Shown piece by piece: positions 1 through 5,505 of a DNA stretch of 5,670 bases; the first letter of the stretch is position 1, and each line of letters starts with the position of its first letter. Origin of the DNA: an uncultured Ignavibacteriales bacterium (GTDB taxonomy: Bacteria; Bacteroidota; Ignavibacteria; Ignavibacteriales; Ignavibacteriaceae). Position numbers and translations under genes: made by a program. The notes under the pieces are model-generated. The model made no database searches and was not told the DNA's origin. It saw nothing but the letters and a program-made list of their open reading frames with translations. Location of the stretch: assembly GCA_913053915.1 (NCBI GenBank), contig CAJXGP010000164.1:1-5670 (forward strand), read 5' to 3'.

Positions 1-34
1 TACTTCAGAATTTACATGTACCGTTAAATTTTTG

Positions 35-136
35 CTATATATTCCTTTTTGGTTCTGGCTTGTCCAGGTTAGGATATACCAAATAGTTCTTTACTATTTC
101 CCATGTTTTAACATTTCCTGTTTTGCAATTTAACAC
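35..136 (-). pseudogene. possible 33-residue coding remnant
   Basis: On the reverse strand a frame beginning at a GTG (134-136) and ending at TAG (35-37) encodes 33 residues. It includes KTWEIVKNYLVYPNLDKPEP, a composition that reads like real protein rather than random AT-rich DNA. An in-frame TAA lies a few codons upstream and there is no ATG or ribosome binding site. I do not recognise the family. It could be the decayed C-terminal piece of a lost gene, or chance. Confidence 0.15.
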
Positions 137-274
137 TTTTCCTTTTTACCCATTATAAATCATATTGAACCAAATAAAATTTTAATAATGCAATGTCTTT
201 TATACACTCTGCGCTTTCTCCGGTAATAATTCATTAGAAATAACAGTATTAAGTTAAAAAATAAATTTTTATTA

Positions 275-282
275 TCATAAAT
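275..282. repeat. IS target-site duplication, left copy (TCATAAAT)
   Basis: The eight bases TCATAAAT immediately precede the left inverted repeat and are repeated exactly after the right inverted repeat at 1427-1434. Eight base pairs is the duplication length known for the IS1595 family. This is direct evidence of a transposition event and fixes the element's borders. Confidence 0.95.
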
Positions 283-297
283 GGCTCTATTCTAATT
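283..297 (+). repeat. left terminal inverted repeat of the IS
   Basis: GGCTCTATTCTAATT is the exact reverse complement of 1412-1426. The match stops at the next base (A on the left, the equivalent of G on the right). This is the presumed transposase binding and cleavage end. Confidence 0.93.
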
Positions 298-351
298 ATA
301 GGATGATTTAAAATAATTTATTATCTTTGGGAAAAATAAATAGGCATATCT

Positions 352-1401
352 ATGACAACAAAAGAAAAAATATTAGCGTTATACACTGGGTTATCACAGA
401 GAGACAGAGAGTTAGTGATATGTGAGTTGGAGCAAATTAAGAGAGTAGAATCACAACTGTCAGAAACTACCTCTCCACTCTATTGTCCTCATTGTGAATC
501 AAAACTAATAGTAAAAAATGGGAAACGGAACAGCTTACAACAATACAAATGTAAAACATGTTGCAGAGTATTTACCTCACGAACAGGTACGCCATTACAT
601 AAAATTCAAAAGCCAGATAAATTTGAAGCGTATAAAAGACTTATGTTAGAACATTATCTACCATTAAATACGATAGCTAAAAAGATTGGCATAAGTATTC
701 AAACCGCATTTGATTGGAGGCATAAGATATTATCCAGTGTAAACAACGATGAAGTAAAATTTGAGGGGATAACAGAAATTGATGACATTTGGTTTTTGTA
801 TAGCCAGAAAGGAAGAAAAGGATTAAAATATTCAAGGAAACGGGGAGGGAGTAAACGTGCAGGAGATAATGATTTTCAAGCAAAACTATTAGTTACTTCC
901 GATAGAAAATCTAATACAAATCTATCGTTAGTACGTATAGGAAGATTAAAAAGGACAGATATTGAACGAAAAATTAGTGGTAAGTTTTCAGAAAATGTAA
1001 CCTTAGTTTCAGACAAACATAGGAGTATTTCTTCATTTGCAAAATCAGAAGGATTAAATCATGTTAGCTTTAAATCGTCTGAACATACTGCTGGTGGTCA
1101 ATATCATGTACAGGGTGTAAATAATTTAGCCTCAAGGTTAAAAGGCACAATAAACTATTCATGTAGGGGGGTTTCTACAAAGTATCTTCAAAGCTATGCA
1201 AATTGGGTGAATTTAATCGCAAAAGGTGTTGATAATATTGAATTCAACAACAAAGGGGTTGTTGATATTCACAAAAACAGAGAAGGTATTTATAAGAGAT
1301 TTATTGAAAATTTCTCAAGAAGAACATATAGATGTCCAGTTAAAAGATTTTTTAAATCGCAGCTAAATGACGATATGATTGCTAATTTAAAATATATTTA
1401 A
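352..1401 (+). CDS. IS1595-family transposase (ISXO2-like DDE/DDN domain)
   Basis: This 349-residue transposase catalyses cut or copy of its own IS, acting on the 15-bp terminal repeats. Residues 45-71 form an N-terminal zinc ribbon (C45-x2-C48 and C67-x2-C70), typical of IS1595-family proteins. Residues 107-127 (TIAKKIGISIQTAFDWRHKI) look like a helix-turn-helix for DNA binding. The ISXO2-like catalytic domain follows. Its first aspartate is in TEIDD (D144) and its second in SDKHRS (D221). The third position lies in the block H252-x4-N257-x6-K264, followed by the family-like YLQSYANWVN segment. Asparagine at 257, where many DDE enzymes have Glu, gives the DDNK-type signature reported for part of this family. 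The ATG at 352 has an AGG seven bases upstream (342-344). The length is full for the family and no frameshift is visible. It lies entirely within the inverted repeats. Confidence 0.93.
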   Translation: MTTKEKILALYTGLSQRDRELVICELEQIKRVESQLSETTSPLYCPHCESKLIVKNGKRNSLQQYKCKTCCRVFTSRTGTPLHKIQKPDKFEAYKRLMLEHYLPLNTIAKKIGISIQTAFDWRHKILSSVNNDEVKFEGITEIDDIWFLYSQKGRKGLKYSRKRGGSKRAGDNDFQAKLLVTSDRKSNTNLSLVRIGRLKRTDIERKISGKFSENVTLVSDKHRSISSFAKSEGLNHVSFKSSEHTAGGQYHVQGVNNLASRLKGTINYSCRGVSTKYLQSYANWVNLIAKGVDNIEFNNKGVVDIHKNREGIYKRFIENFSRRTYRCPVKRFFKSQLNDDMIANLKYI

Positions 1402-1411
1402 ATCACACGAC

Positions 1412-1426
1412 AATTAGAATAGAGCC
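1412..1426 (-). repeat. right terminal inverted repeat of the IS
   Basis: AATTAGAATAGAGCC is the exact inverse of the left end at 283-297. It begins 11 bases after the transposase stop codon and abuts the right target duplication. Confidence 0.93.
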
Positions 1427-1434
1427 TCATAAAT
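1427..1434. repeat. IS target-site duplication, right copy (TCATAAAT)
   Basis: Exact copy of 275-282, directly adjoining the right inverted repeat. Removing 283-1434 restores the pre-insertion sequence. Confidence 0.95.
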
Positions 1435-1439
1435 TAAAA

Positions 1440-1462
1440 TTCTGCTTGAGATAAAAGCAGAA
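1440..1462 (-). terminator. hairpin, possible weak reverse-strand terminator
   Basis: TTCTGCTT (1440-1447) pairs perfectly with AAGCAGAA (1455-1462) around a 7-base loop. Read on the reverse strand the stem is followed by TTTTAATTT, the arrangement of a weak intrinsic terminator. Only three of eight pairs are G:C. The T-rich tail overlaps the target duplication of the IS. The only candidate transcript ending here would be the doubtful reverse frame at 1719-1468. Confidence 0.25.
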
Positions 1463-1616
1463 GGAAATCACCCGGTTGTAAGAAACGGTTGGCGAAACCT
1501 TTTCTTTACTTCATCTTCGTTATGTAATGGTTCAAGTGAAAAAAGGCTTTTATAAAAGGACATATATAAAGCTGATAAAAAATATTTCTGCCGAATGCCT
1601 GTTCCACTCACTCCGC

Positions 1617-1627
1617 TACAACATTTA
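1617..1627. repeat. 11-bp direct repeat, copy 1 (TACAACATTTA)
   Basis: TACAACATTTA recurs exactly at 1689-1699, 72 bp away. This is a whole number of codons in the reverse-strand frame, where each copy encodes part of a KCC motif. Chance is possible at this length. Confidence 0.45.
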
Positions 1628-1635
1628 CCCTGATG

Positions 1636-1653
1636 TCTTCGCTTTCTTCGCTT
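1636..1653. repeat. 9-bp tandem duplication (TCTTCGCTT x2)
   Basis: TCTTCGCTT at 1636-1644 is repeated immediately at 1645-1653. The related CGTTCGTTC follows at 1654-1662. On the reverse strand this is a purine-rich GAACGAAGCGAAG-like run encoding the basic middle of the start-less frame. It looks like slippage-generated low-complexity DNA. Confidence 0.6.
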
Positions 1654-1688
1654 CGTTCGTTCCGCTAAATTATCTGTTGTAATTTCAA

Positions 1689-1699
1689 TACAACATTTA
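1689..1699. repeat. 11-bp direct repeat, copy 2 (TACAACATTTA)
   Basis: Exact match to 1617-1627. The preceding bases form an imperfect inverted repeat GTTGTA...TACAAC (1676-1694). Confidence 0.45.
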
Positions 1700-1747
1700 T
1701 ATGTATTACTACCGACATTTTAAAGAGCTATTACGTGTAATTATCAC

Positions 1748-1776
1748 TTGAAGAATGGTAATAAATCTGCTAAATT
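1748..1776 (+). promoter_or_regulatory. weak candidate promoter for the propeller gene
   Basis: TTGAAG (1748-1753) and TAAATT (1771-1776) each match the sigma-70 -35 and -10 consensus at four of six positions, and they are separated by the ideal 17 bases. Transcription would begin near 1783, giving a leader of about 30 nt. In AT-rich DNA such matches are common, and Bacteroidota-type promoters use a different consensus, so this is only a candidate. Confidence 0.2.
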
Positions 1777-1807
1777 ATATTTAACTATTTTAATCAGTTT
1801 AATTCAT

Positions 1808-1811
1808 AGGG
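1808..1811 (+). promoter_or_regulatory. ribosome binding site favouring the second ATG (1819)
   Basis: AGGG at 1808-1811 is the only Shine-Dalgarno-like element here. It is one base from the first ATG (1813) but seven bases from the second ATG (1819), the usual spacing. This favours translation beginning MRINKRLF, which is also a more typical signal-peptide start. Confidence 0.35.
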
Positions 1812-1812
1812 T

Positions 1813-4800
1813 ATGGCAATGCGAATAAATAAAAGATTATTCCTTTCATTTCTTGCATTATCATTATTATTATTTTTTACTAATGATAGTGCTCAATATT
1901 TAAACAAGGTTGATACAACTTTTTTCAAATCGATGCATTATCGGGATATCGGACCATTTCGCGGCGGTAGGGCTGATGCGGTAACAGGCATACCGAATCA
2001 ACCTATGACATACTATTTTGGAGCAACAGGCGGAGGTGTTTGGAAAACTACAAACGGTGGGCAGACTTGGAAAAATATTTCGGATGGTTTTTTCGGTGGT
2101 TCTGTTGGGGCAATTGCGGTGAGTACTTGGGACCCCAATGTTATTTACGTTGGCACCGGTGAAGGTACTGTTCGCGGAAACGTTTCCGCGGGTAATGGAA
2201 TGTATAAATCCGTTGATGCCGGAAAGACGTGGAAACAAATCGGGTTGAAAGACTCACGACATATTACACGAATTAGGATTAACCCACGAAATCCTAATCT
2301 TGTTTATGCTGCCGTACTCGGACATTTATTCGGTCCAAATAAACAAAGGGGTATTTTCAGAAGTAATAATGGAGGAAAAAGTTGGAAGAAAATTTTATAT
2401 GTAGATAATAAAACAGGGGCTTCAGATTTAGCGATGGATCCCGTTAATCCGAGAATTTTATTTGCCGGTATGTGGCGTGTAAAAAGAACGCCATATAGTT
2501 TTTCGAGCGGCGGTAAAGGTTCCGGACTTTGGAAATCTACTGATGGAGGAGATACTTGGAAGAACATTTCTAAAAATAAAGGCTTACCCAAGGGAATAAT
2601 CGGAATTGTCGGAGTTACTGTTTCCCCGGTAAACCACAATAGGATTTGGGCTATAATCGAAGCTAAAGATGGTGGTGTTTTCAGGTCGGATAATGGAGGA
2701 ACTACATGGCGAAGAATTAATAAAGAAGATAAACTTAGGCAGAGAGCTTGGTATTTTTCAAAAATATATGCCGATACGAAAGACGTTGATAAAGTTTATG
2801 TATTAAATGTAAGATTTTGGCAGTCGAAAGACGGAGGGAAAACTTTCAGTGCAATTCATACTCCGCATGGCGATCATCATGATCTGTGGATCTCACCTAA
2901 TAACCCTAATAGAATGATTATTGCCGATGACGGAGGCGCACAAATTTCGGTTGACGGAGGTAAAACATGGTCGACTTACCATAATCAACCTACTGCTCAA
3001 TTTTATCGTGTGGTTACCGATAATCATTTTCCATATAGAATTTACGGAGCGCAGCAAGATAATTCGACGGTTAGAATTTTATCCCGTTCGGACGGATACG
3101 GTATTACCGAAAAAGACTGGCAATCTGCTGCAGGAGGAGAAAGCGGTTGGATTGCTCCTAAACCGGATAATTCTAATATTGTTTTCGGAGGTTCTTATGA
3201 TGGGTTACTTGCACGTTATAATTACAAAACTCACGAAATGAGATATGTAAATGTGTGGCCCGATAATTCAATGGGACATAGTGCAAAAAATCTTAAATAC
3301 AGATTCCAATGGAACTACCCGATAATGTTTTCTAATCATAACCCGGATGTGCTTTATTGTGCCGCTAATGTTCTCTTCAAAACTACTAACGGCGGACAAA
3401 GCTGGAAAGTGATCAGTCCGGATTTAACACGGGATGATACTGCTAAATTAGGATCTTCGGGAGGTCCGATTACGAAAGACAATACGAGTGTTGAATACTA
3501 CGGCACAATATTTACATTAGCGGAAAGCCCCTTAAAAAAAGGTGTTATTTGGACAGGCTCCGATGACGGATTAATTTACGTTACAAGAAACGGCGGGAAA
3601 ACCTGGCAAAACGTAACACCTCCAAAAAACTTAATGCCTAAGTGGATACAAATCAATTCAATTGAAGCAAATCCGTTTGTTGTGGGTGGTTTATATGTTG
3701 CAGCAACAATGTATAAGTCGGATGACTTTGCTCCTTATCTCTATAAAACAACCGATTATGGTAAAACTTGGAAAAAGATAATCAACGGAATTGATAAAGA
3801 TCATTTTACGAGAGTAATACGCGCCGATCCCAACAGAAAGGGTTTATTATTTGCAGGAACAGAAGAGGGAATGTATGTTTCGTTTAATGACGGTAAGGTT
3901 TGGCAGCCGTTTCAACTTAATCTTCCTATTGTACCTATAACGGATTTAACTATTAAAAATCGGGATTTAGTAGTTGCAACCCAGGGACGTTCTTTCTGGA
4001 TATTAGATGATTTAACACCGTTGGAACAGATTAATAAACAGGTTATCAATTCTAAATATTGGTTCTTTAAACCGCGTCCTGCTTACAGACTTCGCGGCGG
4101 CTCGGCAAAACCTTCTTTAACAAGCGGGCAAAATCCTCCCAATGGAGTTGTTTTTCACTATTACTTTAAAAATAAACCTGACAGCAATAAAGTTAAACTA
4201 CAGATTCTTGACGCAGAGGGGCACATAATAAGAGCATTTAAACCAAAATCGAAGAAAAAGTCCGAACGGTTAAAAATAAATACCGGAACAAATTCGTTTG
4301 TTTGGAATATGAGGTACCCCAATGCTAAAAAATTTCATAAAATGATTCTTTGGGGTGGCGGAATTCAAGGACCAAAAGCAGTACCGGGCAGCTATAAAGC
4401 AAGGTTGATTATTAATAATGATACATTAACAAATTCATTTACCATTTTAAAAGATCCCCGCTCAACATCTTCGATCAGTGATTTACAAAAACAGTTTAAT
4501 TTTCTTATTTCTTTAAGAAATAAATTATCTCAAACAAATAATTCAATAAAAAGAATCCGAAAAATCCGTTCGGAAATATTGGGAGTATTAAAAAAACTAA
4601 GTGGCTCAAATAAAAATGATTCAATACAAACTTACGGAAAGAAGATAGTAAAGAAACTTACGAAAATAGAAAATACATTATATCAAACTAAAAACAGAAG
4701 TCCGGAAGACCCGTTAAATTTTCCAATTAAGTTGAATAATAGATTGAGCGCTTTGGGTTCAAGCGTGTCCGTTGGGAATTTTAGACCAACTAAGCAAGCT

Positions 4801-4938
4801 TTCGAAGTAAAAAACGAACTGACAAAGTTAATTAATACTCAATTGGATTCTCTTCATAAGATAATAAGAATAGAGATTCCAAGATTAAATAAGATGATTT
4901 TGGTTGCAAAGATTCCAGCCGTTTTAGTTGGGAAATGA
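1813..4938 (+). CDS. exported Asp-box (BNR/VPS10-like) beta-propeller protein
   Basis: This is an intact protein of 1041 residues from the first ATG, or 1039 from the better-placed ATG at 1819. Residues 1-27 are a type I signal peptide: a basic start (RINKR), a Leu/Phe-rich core, then SAQ with likely cleavage after A27. There is no lipobox cysteine. Residues about 70-730 carry eleven Asp-box motifs (S/T-x-D/N-x-G-x-T-W) near 78, 132, 183, 241, 291, 337, 378, 523, 590, 645 and 689, so one or two beta-propellers are expected. Residues about 780-880 resemble a FlgD/Ig-like beta domain (KVKLQILDAEGHIIR, then PGSYKARL). Residues 885-1041 are mostly helical, with a DPLNFPIKLNNRLSAL block at 966-981. 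Relatives are usually annotated as BNR/VPS10 or glycosyl hydrolase-like proteins, and activity is generally unproven. I see no diagnostic sialidase or GH74 catalytic signature, so a hydrolase name would be overcalling. No C-terminal secretion sorting domain is evident. The likely location is periplasmic or surface. The next gene follows in the same direction after 72 nt. Confidence 0.85.
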   Translation: MAMRINKRLFLSFLALSLLLFFTNDSAQYLNKVDTTFFKSMHYRDIGPFRGGRADAVTGIPNQPMTYYFGATGGGVWKTTNGGQTWKNISDGFFGGSVGAIAVSTWDPNVIYVGTGEGTVRGNVSAGNGMYKSVDAGKTWKQIGLKDSRHITRIRINPRNPNLVYAAVLGHLFGPNKQRGIFRSNNGGKSWKKILYVDNKTGASDLAMDPVNPRILFAGMWRVKRTPYSFSSGGKGSGLWKSTDGGDTWKNISKNKGLPKGIIGIVGVTVSPVNHNRIWAIIEAKDGGVFRSDNGGTTWRRINKEDKLRQRAWYFSKIYADTKDVDKVYVLNVRFWQSKDGGKTFSAIHTPHGDHHDLWISPNNPNRMIIADDGGAQISVDGGKTWSTYHNQPTAQFYRVVTDNHFPYRIYGAQQDNSTVRILSRSDGYGITEKDWQSAAGGESGWIAPKPDNSNIVFGGSYDGLLARYNYKTHEMRYVNVWPDNSMGHSAKNLKYRFQWNYPIMFSNHNPDVLYCAANVLFKTTNGGQSWKVISPDLTRDDTAKLGSSGGPITKDNTSVEYYGTIFTLAESPLKKGVIWTGSDDGLIYVTRNGGKTWQNVTPPKNLMPKWIQINSIEANPFVVGGLYVAATMYKSDDFAPYLYKTTDYGKTWKKIINGIDKDHFTRVIRADPNRKGLLFAGTEEGMYVSFNDGKVWQPFQLNLPIVPITDLTIKNRDLVVATQGRSFWILDDLTPLEQINKQVINSKYWFFKPRPAYRLRGGSAKPSLTSGQNPPNGVVFHYYFKNKPDSNKVKLQILDAEGHIIRAFKPKSKKKSERLKINTGTNSFVWNMRYPNAKKFHKMILWGGGIQGPKAVPGSYKARLIINNDTLTNSFTILKDPRSTSSISDLQKQFNFLISLRNKLSQTNNSIKRIRKIRSEILGVLKKLSGSNKNDSIQTYGKKIVKKLTKIENTLYQTKNRSPEDPLNFPIKLNNRLSALGSSVSVGNFRPTKQAFEVKNELTKLINTQLDSLHKIIRIEIPRLNKMILVAKIPAVLVGK
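2173..2190. repeat. 18-bp perfect palindrome inside the propeller gene
   Basis: CGCGGAAACGTTTCCGCG is identical to its reverse complement and encodes residues RGNVSA of the propeller protein. The flanking bases do not extend it. It could form a nine-pair hairpin in mRNA only with a strained loop, or serve as a site for a dimeric DNA-binding protein. No function is demonstrated. Confidence 0.9.
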
Positions 4939-5010
4939 ATGATAAATTTATACGTAAATTAGTAAACTTTTGTAGGACAATTATAGGTAAGTTTTTAAAA
5001 GGTATTCGAT
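4939..5010 (+). other. short intergenic gap with SD site for the activase
   Basis: These 72 bases contain no convincing hairpin-plus-T-run terminator. AAAGG at 4998-5002 lies eight bases before the ATG at 5011 and is a reasonable ribosome binding site. The arrangement allows read-through from the propeller gene. Confidence 0.5.
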
Positions 5011-5505
5011 ATGAAACTCGGAATTGATCTCGGTTCATCTACGGCAAAATTGGTCATATTAAATAACCGGAATGAACTAAGATACAAGACATACAGAAGA
5101 CACAACGGAAAGGTAAAGGAAACTTTGGAAAGTATATTGTCCGAACTTCCTGAAAACTTGCGTAATGAACAATTTACTATAACAATGACCGGAAGCGCTG
5201 TAATGGGTTTGGCTTCAAGAATTAACATTCCGTTTTCTCAAGAAGTAATAGCACTTACAAAAGCTATCCGGGTGTTATATCCGGAGGCTTCTACTTTTAT
5301 TGAACTAGGCGGTGAAGATGCTAAAATTGTTTTTTTCAAAGAAGATCAAGCTCCCGAAATGAAAATGAATGGAAGTTGTGCCGGCGGAACCGGATCTTTT
5401 ATAGAACAAATGGCGAGTTTGTTAAACGTGGATTTGCAACTAAAAAACTTTACATTGCATCGCGCTGTGGTGTTTTTGCCAAAACCGACGTGCAGTCCTT
5501 ACTAA
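5011..5505 (+). CDS. 2-hydroxyacyl-CoA dehydratase activase-like ATPase, N-terminal part, truncated by frameshift
   Basis: The open frame encodes 164 residues of the BadF/BadG/BcrA/BcrD/HgdC ATPase family. These are cytoplasmic iron-sulfur proteins that use ATP to push a low-potential electron onto 2-hydroxyacyl-CoA dehydratases or benzoyl-CoA reductases. Visible motifs are the phosphate loop GIDLGSSTAK (4-13), TGSAVMG (60-66), ELGGEDAK (98-105) and GSCAGGTGSF (121-130). C123 is the equivalent of the first ligand of the dimer-bridging [4Fe-4S] cluster. After about residue 145 the match to the family ends and a frameshifted tail (FTLHRAVVFLPKPTCSPY) runs to a stop at 5503-5505. The proper continuation, with the second cluster cysteine, is in another frame from about 5448. 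Known HgdC is about 260 residues. The strong ASRCGVFAKTD continuation and wording of the motifs suggest the larger activase-related proteins that carry further domains. The start is supported by AAAGG at 4998-5002. As it stands the product lacks half of the nucleotide-binding fold and should be inactive unless recoded. Confidence 0.8.
   Translation: MKLGIDLGSSTAKLVILNNRNELRYKTYRRHNGKVKETLESILSELPENLRNEQFTITMTGSAVMGLASRINIPFSQEVIALTKAIRVLYPEASTFIELGGEDAKIVFFKEDQAPEMKMNGSCAGGTGSFIEQMASLLNVDLQLKNFTLHRAVVFLPKPTCSPY
5442..5448 (+). other. A AAA AAC heptamer at the activase frame break
   Basis: In the upstream frame the bases read CTA AAA AAC, so the heptamer A AAA AAC is in exactly the X XXY YYZ phase of a -1 ribosomal slippery site. 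A -1 slip here would continue with CTT TAC ATT, the frame encoding LYIASRCGVF. It is also a six-base homopolymer, the commonest kind of place for a sequencing or replication indel. A missing nine-residue segment argues for deletion over recoding. Confidence 0.5.

Larger units (their letters stand above)
1..282. other. gene-poor left flank
   Basis: This is AT-rich sequence without a supportable gene. On the reverse strand there are only short peptide-like stretches separated by stops. One is a 33-codon frame at 136-35; another reads NELLPEKAQSV before a stop at about 230-200. They look like the debris of an old gene or dispersed repeat rather than a functional gene. The last eight bases, 275-282, are the left copy of the IS target duplication. 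Before insertion this stretch was continuous with 1435-1812. Confidence 0.6.
283..1426 (+). mobile_element. complete IS1595-family insertion sequence, 1144 bp
   Basis: The element is bounded by 15-bp perfect inverted repeats beginning GGCTCTATT (283-297 and 1412-1426). A perfect 8-bp direct repeat, TCATAAAT, flanks it on both sides. It carries one uninterrupted transposase gene that starts 69 bp inside the left end and stops 25 bp before the right end, leaving no room for a passenger gene. GGC at the tips, 8-bp duplications, a length near 1.1 kb and the ISXO2-like transposase all fit the IS1595 family as described in ISfinder. I cannot assign the subgroup without a search. Intact ends, an intact gene and identical target duplications indicate a recent, probably still functional, insertion. 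It landed in non-coding DNA. Confidence 0.95.
1468..1719 (-). pseudogene. start-less reverse-strand open frame, decayed gene or repeat
   Basis: A reverse-strand frame stays open for 83 codons, from just after a TAA at 1720-1722 to a TGA at 1468-1470. It has no ATG until codon 53 (1561-1563) and no ribosome binding site. It begins NVGSNTYKCCIEI, has a very basic middle (ERTKRRKRRH), and ends with an ordinary-looking segment containing LEPLHNEDEVKKRFRQPF. A KCC motif occurs twice, produced by the in-phase 11-bp repeats 72 bp apart. An adjacent reverse frame also gives a plausible peptide (QLYICPFIKAFFHLNHYITK, 31 residues or so), as expected of a sequence with indels. I do not recognise a function. 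It may be a remnant of a small gene or a copy of a dispersed non-coding repeat. Confidence 0.25.
1427..1812. other. non-coding stretch between the IS and the propeller gene
   Basis: No gene with a credible start is visible in these 386 bases. They contain a hairpin (1440-1462), a perfect 12-bp AT palindrome CTTTTATAAAAG (1547-1558), and a comparatively GC-rich patch (about 1590-1666). The patch includes a 9-bp tandem duplication. An 11-bp direct repeat (1617-1627, 1689-1699), a start-less reverse-strand open frame (1719-1468) and a weak promoter candidate (1748-1776) are also present. The impression is of a decayed gene or a small dispersed repeat, but that is inference. Confidence 0.6.

Noticed and set aside
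677..883. A 68-codon reverse frame inside the transposase gene.
   Set aside because: It lies antisense to the conserved transposase frame and has no protein-like motif.
283..1426. The IS as a carrier of a passenger or defence gene, as seen in some IS1595 subgroups.
   Set aside because: Only 68 and 25 bases separate the transposase from the ends, so nothing else fits.
1527..1545. GGTTCAAGT near 1530 resembles a tRNA T-loop.
   Set aside because: No complementary T-stem, anticodon arm or acceptor stem can be drawn around it.
1676..1694. GTTGTAATTTCAATACAAC resembles half of some CRISPR repeats.
   Set aside because: It occurs once, with no regularly spaced copies, no leader and no cas genes in the window.
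1730..1741. ATTACGTGTAAT, a short near-palindrome upstream of the propeller gene, considered as an operator.
   Set aside because: Five-base arms in AT-rich DNA are too common, and no regulator gene or second copy is present.
1900..2639. Two reverse-strand open frames of about 110 codons (1900-2238 and 2304-2639).
   Set aside because: They lie opposite the conserved Asp-box gene, have no separate start signals and read as antisense shadows of its repeats.
2921..3241. A forward frame of 106 codons in another phase inside the propeller gene.
   Set aside because: It is fully contained in the conserved coding frame, and its composition is that of a shifted reading of it.
4832..5228. Two reverse-strand frames spanning the propeller/activase junction.
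   Set aside because: They overlap conserved coding sequence on the other strand and lack recognisable motifs.
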